Source of the DNA: Diaporthe sp. PMI_573
Lineage: Eukaryota; Ascomycota; Sordariomycetes; Diaporthales; Diaporthaceae
DNA length: 64,000 nt
NCBI GenBank assembly: GCA_021399435.1
Contig: JAJTUP010000019.1
Span: forward strand, 434,001 to 498,000
Direction: 5' to 3'
The notes beneath the pieces are model-generated. The model ran no database searches, was not told the DNA's origin, and saw only the letters and a list, made by a program, of their open reading frames with translations. Below are positions 24,700-35,881 of this stretch, piece by piece. How positions within the stretch are numbered: the stretch's first letter is position 1; each line of letters begins with the position of its first letter. Both the position numbers and the translations under genes were made by a program.

Positions 24700-26915
24700 C
24701 AATCCCTCTCCTTGTCTGCGTCCTGCCTCCTACAACCTACACCTTGCTCTCTCCTTGCATGCAAATATCTGCCTCTCTCTCCTCCTCTCCTCCTCTCCCT
24801 CCACTCGCCATCCGCCATTCATTCATCCTTCCTCTCTCCCGAACCAGTCCTTCCAAACCGCCATCTCCCTTTCTTGACAGCGTTCAGAAACGGAGGGAAG
24901 GAGAATACTACCCACTGGGCTGCATCGACATCCGCACCCAGCTGCCGCTCTAGTTCCCAGCCCCGAGTTCCACCAGAGGACCGGACCAGCTAGGACAAGC
25001 TTCAACCCCCAGAGAGAGAGTGAGAGAGAGCCTTGCAGAACAAAAGTCGAGATATATATCTTGGGTTCCAGGAGCACGAGAGAGGAATTAATATTTCCCC
25101 TCTTGTCATACCTTCCCCCAAGTGTGTTATCTAGACCTCAATCCCCCCCATTCTGCATTGTAATCGACCCGACTGGAATTCTTCGGCTCGACTTGGAGGG
25201 AATCTCAATCTCCCCCGCCCCCGATTCCTTCGTCCAACCATTCCGCCCGACTCCCTACCAATCGATCGGCCCCTCAAGGTTCTTGAGAGGTCAACGGTCA
25301 ACGGAATCGAGTTGTTCACCGACCTGGTAGCAGACCGCCCCGCCGTCCTACCAGCAGAGCACCGGACCCGAGCAAAGTGTGCGCAGCTTACTCGGTCATC
25401 AAAAAAGAGAAGGGCAGCAACATCATTTGAGGATACTGATCACTGTTGCACTACATGATCCTGCCCACGGCGAAGCTTTCATAGCTTTTCAAGGTGTTGA
25501 GAGCGAGAGGTATGTCTGAGTGACTCCCCCCTCCGGCGTGCCTTTCCAATCCTGCCCTGCACTGTCCTTGTGGGCAACAGGCTGGACCGGCCCTCGTACC
25601 TGCATCAAGCTCTGGCACAGTCTCACCCGACGTGATGCCAAAGCTGTTGCTGCGTCACTGGAGTCGGCCTGGGTCCAATCTTCGGGGTGACCAATGATCC
25701 TAACCGTGGCTCGCTCCCTTCACAGGTACATGCCTACAGGCCAACCCATCACAGCCAACCTTGACAAGCTTTCCATCCTCAACTGAGGTAATCGCGTCTC
25801 GTGGGAAACGTTAATTCGTCGCTCCTACCCGACCTCAGGAATTGTGTCATTTTGTCTGTCTTGCCAGACAATCGACCGTTAGCGGTAAGGGATTCTCCTG
25901 TCTACAGCCTCCCCCAAGCAATGATCTTTTCCCCTTTTCGTGCATGTCGCTGCCGTGAACCGCGTCAGCGCGCTGAGCTCGCGTGGCCGTGAGATACGAG
26001 TGAGTGGGGAGGACTCGAGAAATGGGCCATCTGCGAAAGAATCTGCGAAAGAATCTGCGTGTGCAATTGTGCCTCCAGACCCATTTCTCAAGTCTCGCAT
26101 TCAGGTTTGCACAATGCTCGAGGAAGGCGTGGAAGGCATTCCTCCTCGTCTGCCTGAATGACCCTCATTCGAGGCAATCGGGTGGGCACACAATACGTTT
26201 GTGTGCTATTCTCCGCACGCCAGATCCCAGCATGCTGGCCTGGTCTGCTTGTGTGTGGGATCGGGCGAATCAGAAGAGAAAGCCGAAAGAATGAGAGAAG
26301 AAAAAAGAGACCCCCTTCCCTTCCTTTCCTTACGGAGAATGGTGGAATCCCATTGTGGGCTGTCTTGAATTTCTTCGTTGAGATCTTGTCTTGATTCACC
26401 CCTGAAAGATGAGAATCGAACTCGAGGCTGATCAGAACCCTTGTCGGTGCTATAGAGCCGTGCATTGCATTTGCAGCACAGTCGCCAAACTCCACTTTTA
26501 AAACCGGCCTGTGCTCCCGGCCACTCTTCCATCCCATCTCCATTTCAACCACTGTCCAACGTGGCTCTCGACTCTTCAACTTTCTCCTTTTCGGCACCAG
26601 CCATTGTCACTCATTATCCAACCAAGCTGCCATTCATTCATTACAATCAACAACACCACACTCATTAATAATACTAATAATAGTCGACTCGACCAGACCA
26701 TTTAATAGTCTCTTCTGACACCGCATTTCATTCCTCCACGTCTCCACACCGCCCGATCCGATTTGTTTCTTACTGGGAATCTTGAGAACGCCCCGTCAAC
26801 AACACCAACCAAAACAAGCTTCCTGGGGAACTTGTGTGTGTACATTTTCGAACTGCCGAAGCCGTCATCGACGATCATCCACTCCGGTTCACTTTCACCA
26901 AATCAGTCCAGCAAC
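24700..26915 (+). promoter_or_regulatory. Long pyrimidine-rich upstream/leader region of the G1 cyclin gene
   Basis: The 2.2 kb before the cyclin start codon lacks coding potential but is structured. C/T-rich tracts lie at about 24760-24840 and 25090-25160. CT-rich and CA-rich sequence runs from about 26500 to 26910, typical of fungal leaders. TTTTCGTG at 25935-25942 is the reverse complement of the SBF (SCB) site CACGAAAA. A tandem 12-mer containing TGCGAAAGA lies at 26029-26059. No ATG occurs in roughly the last 450 bp before the start at 26916, while a 30-codon ATG frame begins at 26409. Cell-cycle box control is an inference from yeast G1 cyclin genes. Confidence 0.4.
26029..26059. repeat. 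Tandem 12-bp repeat with TGCGAAA core
   Basis: The unit ATCTGCGAAAGA occurs twice in tandem (26029-26040 and 26041-26052), followed by a partial third copy. The core TGCGAAA is one base from the SBF/MBF-type CGCGAAA motif. It lies about 0.86-0.89 kb upstream of the cyclin start codon. Confidence 0.7.
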
Positions 26916-28239
26916 ATGGCTCCCCACTCTCAACCAGTTGAGGAGGTCTTCGAGCCCGAGTACCAAAGGGTGCACCAGTTCTCTGCCGAGCGAGCTGCAA
27001 GCCTGGTCCACGCCAGGAGATGGGACGCCAAGGTCGACAGACAGATCACAATCGCCCACGAGCTCTCAAGACTGGCCAGTGATGAATACCTCGAGGACAT
27101 CATGCAACATGCGAGGCACATGGAGGTAAGCTCCCTTTCCTGCCCAATCACCGACTATTCCGGGCCGTCTGCCCGGGGGGGAGACTCTTATGCTGACCTC
27201 GCGATAGGACGAGACACTGCCCGATGCCAACCTCATCGACATGCAGCGTGAGATCCAGTGGTTCATGAGGCCCTACCTGATCGACTTCCTGATCGAGGCA
27301 CATGCTGCTTTCTCACTCCTCCGGGAGACCCTCTTCCTAACCATCAACCTGCTTGATAGGTACTGCTCTAAGCGGGTGGTGTACAAGCAGCACTACCAAC
27401 TTGTTGGCTGCGCCGCCCTCCTGATTGCTGCCAAGTACGGTGACAAGAAGGACCGCGTCCCCCAGATCAACGAGCTCAACAACATGTGCTGTGGTCTGTA
27501 CGACGCTGGCATGTTCACCCAGATGGAGATGCACGTCCTCAACACGCTGGAGTGGAACATTGGCCACCCCACTGTCGACTTCTTCCAGTCCATCATCTGG
27601 GCTGACGAGCAAGACGACCGTGAGGTCAGGGACATGACCGCCTACCTCTGCGAGATCGCCCTCTACCACCGGGACTTCGTCTCCACGAAGCCATCGATCA
27701 TGGCACGTGCCTCTCACGCCCTGGCACGGGCGATCCTCAACCGACCGGAGGTCAACGACGGCGAGTGGGACCGTGACTGCCGCGACACGCTACTGACACT
27801 GTCTCAACACCTGCACCAGCCTTCCGTCACGCTCTCCCGCAAGTACTCGTCCAACCACTTCTCTCGCGTGTCGACCAAGCTCGCCGACTTCCTGGCGCAA
27901 CAGGCTGCCATTCAAAGACCACAGGTCAATGGACCGGCAACTCCCCCCGCCGAGTGCGGCAGCTCGCCCCAGAGTGCCGACATCTACAGCACTCCCCTCA
28001 AGGGCCACGGTTCAGCACCTGGTGTCGCCGATGGCTACATGACGCCACCCATCACCCCCGACGGTGCCTCGTTCGGTGTCAGCGGCCAGGTTGAGGGCTA
28101 CAACCAGCTCCCACCACGGTGTCCAGTCACTCCCACCCCGCCAAGCAGCCAAGTGAACGGGTTCCCACGACCTCCACAAGCATCATCACAATACAACGTG
28201 ACATACTTCGATGGACAGCCAAATTCCGTCGCTCACTAG
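26916..28239 (+). CDS. G1 cyclin of the CLN type (N-terminal cyclin box)
   Basis: The exons are 26916-27125 and 27208-28239, encoding 413 residues. The intron of 82 nt runs GAG|GTAAGC to GCGATAG and keeps phase 0. The protein should bind and activate the main cyclin-dependent kinase to promote cell-cycle entry and polar growth. A cyclin N box spans about residues 80-210: MQREIQWFMRPYLIDFLIEA matches the MRxxLxxWLxEVH helix, followed by LLDRYCSKR, LVGCAALLIAAKY and the MFTQMEMHVLNTLEWNI segment. A second, weaker cyclin fold follows. The C-terminal ~110 residues are Pro/Ser/Thr-rich with several TPP and SP/TP sites, like the unstable PEST tails of Cln proteins. The family is closest to yeast Cln3/fission yeast puc1-type cyclins of filamentous ascomycetes. 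The start matches a clean ATG context (CAACATGG). Confidence 0.93.
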
Positions 28240-29473
28240 AAGACGAGCCGCGATGCGGCCCTCACAGGCTTGCGAACCCTTTCCATCGTATCTTGTCCTT
28301 GTTCACCTCGACCCGTGGACAAGGGTAATTCATATCTTCGTTGTTGGGCATACAAAGTGTATTGATTATTCATGGAGACGGACCTAAAATAAGACTGCAT
28401 CTGGATTTGGATACCAGCGTCATGGCATTTAGCGAGTTTGATATTCACACGCACATGTTTACTTTCTCGTCTCGAGACTTTTCACTTCGATTCGGCATGT
28501 CCGCACACTTTTCTTCTCATCACTCCCAGCCCGCCTCACATTGGGGTTCTTGTCAGGAGGGCTGTTATACCCAAAATCCCCCAAAGTCGTTTTGAAAAAA
28601 AAAAAAGATCAACTGCCTCAACCTGCACCCGGGCACCACTCGAGAAGTCGTGCACCTAATACTACCGACCTACCGGAGGCAGGCCCACCTGGCTCTGCTC
28701 AATACGAGCACGAGGGCGAGGACGAAGACGGGTTCGGAAATCATTGTTTCCTGAAGAACGAGGCAACAACCGACTCACTTCGAGACTGGAAGTGGTTCCA
28801 GTTACCATCTCCGACCCCAGGACGGGGGCATTGCCGACGCACCTGTTTGGGAACGCATCGATTGGCACTTGGTGGAAACACCAAGAAAGTCGACCGGCAA
28901 GCGAAGTGTGGAACAGTGGGACGATCAAGTGTTCCTGGTCGTGTCGGCAGCCCCAGTTTCAGCCTAACCTCGGGAGGATCGGATTGAAGTAGGTGCTCAA
29001 CCGTAGTGAGCACCCCGGGTTGCCTGGGGAACAGGCAAGGGATGAACAGAACAGGGACAGCATGCAACGGCTGCTCCTTGGTCGAAGAAAAAAAGAAAAA
29101 AAAAAGAGGGTTTCATTTATTTTCTTGTGTACAAACGGCGTGAAGAGGGTTCGTGAAAGGGAGGGACAAGGGCCGGCCACAGAGCCCACTCGGTGGTGGA
29201 GGGAAGGATTATGGACTGCTTCGGCGCTCATTCGACGACGCACCCCAGCCAGCACCAGTTCGAAAAGACCGATACAAAGTCATCCATCATCCAGCATCCA
29301 TCATACCCGCACTGGCCAGCGTGCCACAGCGGTAATCTTTATTGGGGAGCAGCGAGGGAAGGCTGCTATAGCTTAGCTGTATTCTATTCTATTCATTCGA
29401 TGAACAGAATCGGAAGAAGAAAAAAAGACTATCGTCTCTGAAGATGCCTGCTCCGATCTGAATGTGCCTCCCC

Positions 29474-29512
29474 TGCAGTGCGGTGCAGTGCGGTGCGGTG
29501 CAGTGCAGTGCA
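29474..29512. repeat. TGCAGTGCGG-type microsatellite
   Basis: Alternating GTGCA and GTGCG 5-mers over about 39 bp. Similar 5-mer tracts occur at 20030-20062 and 42071-42109. Confidence 0.8.
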
Positions 29513-30302
29513 AGAAAATCCATGTGCCAATCATCATCCCCTTGCCCCTTGCCCCTTGCCCCAGCCACCAGCTGCTGCAGTCTCGCCTGTGCAGCTTCCA
29601 ACCCCTGTGTGTGTGATGTCCCCGGTTGAGCTCGCCAGATCTCAGGGCGTGGGGAAGGGGCAGGGGCGGAGATTTGGGCCTCGTGAAGTTGAAGTTTGAA
29701 GCGTTCGCATGTCAGGGCGTGGGGAGACAGGAGATTGGGAGCTTTGGCACGCTTTGGCACGTGCGCCTTGTACCGCTCGCCCCTTTCCCTCCCCCAATCC
29801 GTCCTCCTGCCCGTTCGGGAAGTGACAATCCCCAGTCCGACGGTTTCATTGGCCAATTGCCCCCACTTAGCTCATCGGTTCTTCCCGGATCCCAGCCCGA
29901 CAGAAGTAATACACAGCAAAGGCAGTGACGGATTTAGACCAGACTAGGGGGGAACCTTGGGTGCTCATTACTCTAGCATCTACTCCGTAGCGGTAGAGTG
30001 GGCGGGTGGCCCTGAAGAGTCGTCAATGCGGGAGAAGGTGCACCGGACTAGTGACTAGGGGGCTTCATGCTCTGGCTGTCCCGTTCAATCAATGCTACTC
30101 CGTATATGCTCATCGACTCGTGCATGTGTAATGCAAAAGCGAGAGGGGAACGAACGGGTTGGCAATTGGAACAGGGCCGCCTGAGGGAGGCGAGTGCGAC
30201 TCAGCCCTCTAATCCCGCCAGTTTGGTGGGCTCCTGTTCCACTGTAGTCAGCCGGCCAGGTCAGACAAGCAGTGATTTCGGTATGCCGTCTACTCACATT
30301 CG

Positions 30303-30349
30303 ATCCAATCCAGTCCACTCCAATCCATCCAATCCAATCCAATCCAATA
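30303..30349. repeat. AATCC microsatellite
   Basis: Imperfect tandem AATCC/AGTCC units over about 47 bp, ending with four perfect AATCC copies. Confidence 0.8.
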
Positions 30350-30717
30350 CCGCACACTCACGGAGGAAGCTAATGCTTGTCCCCTCGGCCTGAAAGCTCC
30401 GTGGCGTATTGGCCCCTTATAAACGGGGGCGATCCTGTTGCTTTTCTTGGCCTCTGTTCTGTTGAGACAACTTGAGCGGGCCCAGAACAACCCCAAACGC
30501 AAATCAACGGACAGCAGCTCAGGTGGGCTTAGTCGGAGTTGAGGTCCCGGCAGCCCCAGCACGGCAGCACGGCAGCACGGGAGCAAAACCCCACACAAGA
30601 CCAGACTTGACCTGCCTGTTGGCAAGGTCGCCACTTCATCGCACAATTACCCCAGGCTCCGGCCAGGAACAAGATTCAATAGCTGGCCCATCCCACAGGG
30701 GAAAAGAGTGCAAGCCA

Positions 30718-30767
30718 AGCTGGTTGGCTGGCTGGTTGGCTGGCTGGTTGGTTGGTCGGTCGGTCGA
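30718..30767. repeat. GGCT/GGTT tetranucleotide repeat
   Basis: Tandem TGGC and TGGT units grade into GGTC repeats over about 50 bp. Confidence 0.8.
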
Positions 30768-33268
30768 TCAAGCCCAGCCACGAGCCGGACGCCTGGCGCC
30801 CCCTTGTCAGCTGGAGCTGCACGGCCGGCCGGCCGCCATTGGGTGAGGCTGGGCTGGCTGGGCTTAGCACGGCTGCAAGCACTTCTGGAGGGAGTCGAAT
30901 TTCCGAACTGGCCACAATTTCGCACCAAACCCCGTCCACCGGGAGCGGGGGGCTTGGGAGTGGGTTGATCGCTGACTTGCTAATGATCCCAAGAGGCCGC
31001 CACCCAACTGGGGCTTGGTTTGGGACCGCCGCAGATTTGCTCTGCACTATTTGCATGCATGTCAGCAGGAAAGGGCTGTTGGCAATCTGCCTGTGCATAT
31101 GATCCAGGCGCTATAGGGACTTGATCAACTATCTCAATTCCTTCCGGTTTTCCTCGCGTAATTTGACGGGTCCATTGAGGACTCTTGGCTGTGGGTTGGT
31201 TTGTCTGATGTCGTTGGGCGGTGGACAGACGTGTGGGAAGAACTTGAACACGAGCCTCTAACATAGCATCGGCTCACAGTGCCGGAATGTGCTATAACCC
31301 ACGCCCTTGGTGGCTGGAGATGCCGCCACATCTCGAGCCTCGGGTCCCTTGTTGCGTCATCTCGCTCCTTTCGCCTCCCCGTGGGTCCCGGCCGCGCCGC
31401 CGTTGGCGTCCCGTGGGGCCGAGACTCGATGGCTGAGTGGATCGAGGTCCTCCGTGCGTGCGGGTCCGACTCCTTCCACAACCTCCACCCCGGGCGGCTG
31501 CGCAGCTCGACCGGGGGAGTCCGGGGCAGTTTTGGCCATGATCGATAAGTCGAAGTGCACCATGTTGGTGAGCGTAGACGGCCCAGAACAGTGTCCTAAT
31601 ACGTCATCCGTGTAGTGTGGCTCCGTGTTGTAAAGTTACAGATGCTCAAGCCCCCGGCCTTCAGGCTACCGGGGTGCCGGCAGCGAGAGGCCAGTTGTCT
31701 TAGCTTGCTGGACAGTAGCCGTTGTGACACAAGCCTCCGGTGCTCTTTGGAAACGCCGTCTTTGTTCTGGGACCATCAAAATCTTCTGCTTTGTTTACAT
31801 CAAAATCTGCACATCAGGATGGGAGACTTGCGGCTTTCCCATATCTCTGCTCAAAAAAAAAAAAGAATTTTAGACCACTCTGCTATGACTTTGCTTGATC
31901 CGATTCTTTCAGTCTGGCCTAGAAACCTTTATGTTATATTGTAGGACCAACTTTCAATCCCGAATCTTTGTCGCTCTTCACGTCATGCTGCCATGTGCAA
32001 AGACCTTAGTCTTGCCCGCCTGTCTTCTGTGATTCTGCCTGGGTGGGAGCACCTCTTCCTGCACGTGTTGGTCATGTTACAGTCAAGAGAAAATTCTGAC
32101 AGGTATTGTTTTCAGTTATGTTCTGTTTCCCATCAAACAATCGGTCTCGTTGGGTATTTTGGAAGCCTGTGTCATTGGCGTAGTTTGTCTAGCATCTAGG
32201 TACACAGATGATCCTAGATATCAGAAAGGCAACAACCATTGAACTAATGTATTGTTTTATTTCAAATGAGAAAAGAAGTAAACCCAACCATTTAAGCACA
32301 AATTGAAGACAAAGGAGTGATATGACACATAATGTTAACCCTAGAACATGTGGGAATTCTATGTGATTGCGCACCAGAGTAGTCTCAATATTATACAAGA
32401 AGTACGTTTGAGTATGTTGCATTACCAGTCAATCTCCTGCTGTGAGTCATAAGGAGGTTCAGAGATGCGATGATAGCTAGATCTCGCATGTTTATACAAG
32501 AATAAACATCAAAAGACTTCTAGCGCAAAAAGGAGGGCTGTCGCTGGCGGACTTGTTACCTTATACCCTAGTTACAGTTTGAGAGGCAAAAGACTCAGGC
32601 CTTGTCCCTCACCTTGCAGTGATTATAAAACATCTTATTCTATGTTCTCAACCTCTCCAATCCTTATGCAATCATTATTAGCATTTGACTGTTCTGACGT
32701 GTCTTGCCTGGCCCGTCTGTAAACAATTATCAATATCAAGAGACAGGAGATGGGTGGTAGCATACATTCAGGCCAGTGGGAAGCTCACGTTTGTTTGAAG
32801 GCCTCTGTACTTCTTGCAGTATGCATCAATTATGGTATTGTGATTCAGCCCTATGATCAGTAATAACAAAGTCCTGGCTGGGTAGGTTGTTCAATGGCTT
32901 GTAGACGTTTCACCAGAACATCACTTGCACAGGCGATTTGGCTACCCTGAAGATTTCTAGTTTCATGCATCCAAATTCAATTACTGAGCACTCCTTTGCT
33001 TCCTCAAGACCTAAAAATTGTCATGATATCACGTAACACCCATACCAGCATGCTTCTGTGGCACTGGATTTTCGGCTCTGTACGTCCAAAGAGTGCTATT
33101 CACATCGTAGTGGCACATGTATTAGTGCATACGATGAAGATTAAATGGGTTGATAGAAAGTGTCTCCAAGTCTGGCAAATGGTGATAGGCAACAACTGGA
33201 TGCAACTACGCAATTCATAAAGGAGAGCCATTTTCACCTCAACTCAGCACCCTGCCACCTCACCTTGA

Positions 33269-33712
33269 ATGAAGGTCAAGTACTCCTATGACCTGGAATG
33301 CCTGGCACCAATCCCAGGCAATGATTATAGTATGTTATGAACTTTTTTCTGTCTTTCCTTTCTTTTTTGTGATTGGGTAGGTACCAGCCATGATGATGCA
33401 GCATCGGCCATTGCTGTTGACCGTTTTCACCAGTCACAGTCAACCCGGGCCTCTCAGGCTCTATCGGCCTACATTGTCATATTGTCTATATTACTGGGCC
33501 GCCCTCACGTCTTTGTGCAAAGCAAGGGAAGTAAAAACAAGTCACTTGCAGACCCAAATGGTGTTGTGCCCGATTCGCCCGATACCCACATTGTGGGTCA
33601 ACCACGACAGAGAAACAATGAAAAAACAAGCAAAAAAGAAAACATGCAACACCGGGCATTCGCTGGTCGTCACCGACCCAACTACTACTCCAGCTCTTAC
33701 AAGCTTGATTAA
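33269..33712 (+). CDS. Hypothetical small two-exon gene (~130 aa)
   Basis: ATG at 33269 starts a 61-nt exon (33269-33329), then a textbook 51-nt intron (GTATGT ... long pyrimidine tract ... GGGTAG, 33330-33380). Exon 2 (33381-33712) continues in phase to a TAA. The product would be about 130 residues, with a short hydrophobic segment (SAYIVILSILLG) in the middle and a polar, Lys/Asn/Ser-rich second half ending SSSYKLD. No family is recognised. The intron quality and phase agreement are the only support. The surrounding DNA is AT-rich and gene-poor, so this could be a relic exon or chance. Confidence 0.35.
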
Positions 33713-33834
33713 GGGAGAGCGGACGGGATCCCATATTTTCTTGTAGATATGGTCGCATGTGCTTGGTGAATGTGGTATTGCGGCTTATGAGTGCAAGACG
33801 GTCACAGAAACAAGCTTCTTAAGCTGAGGCTCAA

Positions 33835-34140
33835 ATGACCGTTCAGACCACCCACGGACATTTGAAATCTGGATCACAGAATGGAGACATACAAAGCTTA
33901 CAAAACCCAATCATTCTCGCAGTGTTCTCTGCTAGGACATTTAAGCGAGGGTACAGACCAAGACCCCTGGAGACTTTCATCTGGATCAAAGAGATGAAAG
34001 ACAGCATAACGAAGTTTAATATAGTAATTAGGTATGAAGGCTTATTGAATGACCCTACAGAGTATAATATTTCCCATAGGATGACATATGGGTATGCTCA
34101 ACTCGTGGCGCACAACATCTCGTCGCTACAGACTGAGTGA
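33835..34140 (+). CDS. Hypothetical ORF of 101 residues
   Basis: A single open frame starts at a true ATG and ends in TGA. Its composition is protein-like (charged and aromatic residues well mixed; KRGYRPRPLETFIWIKEMKD in the middle) despite the AT-rich setting. No signal peptide, membrane segment or recognisable domain is seen. It follows the small two-exon candidate by about 120 bp on the same strand and could be a further exon or a fragment of the same old gene. Confidence 0.25.
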   Translation: MTVQTTHGHLKSGSQNGDIQSLQNPIILAVFSARTFKRGYRPRPLETFIWIKEMKDSITKFNIVIRYEGLLNDPTEYNISHRMTYGYAQLVAHNISSLQTE

Positions 34141-34593
34141 TTGGGATTGATCAAATGATCGCGGCCACAGAGTGCATTTAATTAGGATGTCATTCATAGA
34201 TGCCTTAATCAACTACAGCGTGGTTTAATACCTCTTCCGTCTATGTGCCTTGATTCTCATGGCCTTGCAGTTGTGATTCACAGTGGGCTGAGGTTACCGG
34301 CACAAGGAGGCGATTGATTTGGCGCCAGCTAGAAGGTAGTTACTCGAGAGCTTCAACAAGGTGTAAGAATCACGTTTGTTATAAGTAGTCTTTCATGTTG
34401 TATTTTGATCGGGTGGAACGTTTTCCTGAGCCCGATTTGCAGTAGACGCCCAGATATATGTGGTCTACGATTGTTTGGGCCGGCAATTATTTGAGCTATA
34501 TGCACCAGCACTTCAATAAAAGGATGAAGGCTCTGGGTCTCAAGGCATACAAAAAAATAAAAAATCATACAAGTCGTCTCGTCAAAAGCTTCG

Positions 34594-35881
34594 TCACGCC
34601 TTCTCCCCCGCGACAGCCCCGCGGCAGGACCTCACCGTCGGGTTCTCGAGCGCGTTCGTCAGCGCGGTCTTGGTCCACTGCGTGAACGTCTGACCGAGCA
34701 AGACGTTCTCGCCTGCGTCCTCGGCATCCCAGATGGCAACCCCGCCAAAGTTGCGGTTGCAGAAATAAGCGTTGATAAGGTTCGTGGTCTCGTTCTGGTT
34801 GATGTAGTAGCTGGTGTCGTCGACGGCGAACTCGCTGCCGGCCAGGCCGAGGTACAGCTTGGCCGCCGAGCTCGCGCTGCTGGCCAGCGCGTTCGTCCAC
34901 GTGTCGTAGGTGAAGCCGCCCGAGGGGAAGGGCCGCGTGCCCGCGACGTAGTTCGGGTTGGCGTTGGCCCAGGCCCTGGCCGAGCAGCCCGGCGTGTTGT
35001 AGAACCGGATGAAGAGCGCGTCGAAGGCCACCGACGCTATCAGCTGGCCCATGCTGGGGTCGGGCACGGCGCACTGGGGTGCGCCGGTGAGGGTGAGGCC
35101 TGTCTGGGGGGACGCGGGGAAGAGCTTGCGCAGCTGTGTGGCCATGGCTATGTATCCGGCTCCCCCGTCTGCTCGTTGGCTTCTCGTCAGCTTCTCTGCT
35201 CTCTCGTACACACGGGGAATGTACATCATCAGACTTGTGCTGCTTACCATCGGCTGGGGTCTCAATGTCCAGCGTGAAGCCGTCGACCGCAGATCCGGCA
35301 GCATCACCGGTCACGTCAAAGGGCCTGGGCAGACCCGCCTTGACCCAGATCTTGTTCCTGGGCCCAAACAGACCGAAAAGCATGTTTGCAAACTTGACGC
35401 CGTCCGCGACCCCGTCGACTTGGTATTCACCCGAGTCACCTCCAAGGGCCAGGAAGATCTTCTTTCCGTAGGTCCTCTGACACGTCGCTATGTCGGCCGC
35501 GAGTTGGGGGCAGCTAGACTGTAGGCTGTCTTTGGAAGGATCCACCACACCGTTGTAGCCCGGGCCGGGGTAGACGGCACCGCTGCATTGGTTCCCGAAG
35601 TTTGTTCCGGGATATCCGTTGGCCTGGGCCGGGAAGAGATTGACGAAGGAGAGGGCAATGGCATCGATCTCGGCCTTCTGGCAATAGTACAGAAGCCTCT
35701 GCTGGTTTTCTCCTTGGCCCTGGACGAACGGGTACCGTCAGCTCAGTGCTCCTACTGGTCTCTGCCAAGACAGACTCACCCAGTACACGACATTGTTGAC
35801 TTTCGCATTGATGTTAAACTGTGCCCACGCGAGGCTAACATACAAAGACACAAATATGACAATTGAATGAATGGACGCCAT
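34594..35881 (-). CDS. Secreted GH18 chitinase (class III-like), variant active site
   Basis: The exons are 35881-35780, 35719-35248 and 35168-34594, encoding 382 residues. The introns are 60 nt (TGG|GTGAGT...GTCCAG) and 79 nt (GATG|GTAAGC...GAGCAG), with frames joining exactly. The first 20 residues (MASIHSIVIFVSLYVSLAWA) form a signal peptide. The fold matches glycoside hydrolase 18: VVYW strand, IDAIALSFVNLFP, a glycine strand LALGGDSGEY, and the catalytic strand DGFTLDIE with D180, D185 and acid E187. The family consensus is DxxDxDxE; here the second Asp is Thr183. Later RFYNTPGCSA and GVAIWDAED match the C-terminal barrel strands. It would hydrolyse chitin or related glycans outside the cell. 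The Thr substitution may lower activity. There is no chitin-binding module or anchor. Confidence 0.9.

Larger units (their letters stand above)
12621..24700. other. Long gene-poor spacer (~12 kb)
   Basis: No convincing coding region is seen on either strand. The many open frames are short, overlap one another, and lack domains or consistent splice sites. Contents include poly-G (12721-12730), GGGAGCGTGGGC repeats at about 12887-12915, microsatellites (20030-20062, 23732-23755, 24012-24037) and one TACCTAGGTA palindrome (19155-19164). Non-coding RNAs or highly divergent genes cannot be excluded without expression data. Confidence 0.5.
28240..33268. other. Intergenic spacer, lower GC from ~31.9 kb
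   Basis: No supported gene. The spacer contains the cyclin 3' flank and simple repeats at 29474-29512, 30303-30349 and 30718-30767. From about 31.85 kb the base composition shifts visibly toward A+T with many short TA-rich stretches. That is typical of old transposon-derived or RIP-affected DNA in Pezizomycotina, though no element ends were identified. Confidence 0.5.

Noticed and set aside
24273..24953. 226-codon plus-strand ORF upstream of the cyclin
   Set aside because: It spans microsatellite and pyrimidine-rich DNA and encodes Pro/Ser/Leu-rich low-complexity sequence; better explained as upstream non-coding DNA.
26380..26460. Possible second tRNA on the minus strand (TTCGATT T-loop-like sequence)
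   Set aside because: Only three base pairs form in the T stem and no matching acceptor stem or D arm is present.
26409..26501. 30-codon upstream ORF before the cyclin, as a translational regulator
   Set aside because: Yeast CLN3 has a regulatory upstream ORF, but here the transcript start is unknown and the frame lies over 400 bp before the start codon, so regulation is not supported.
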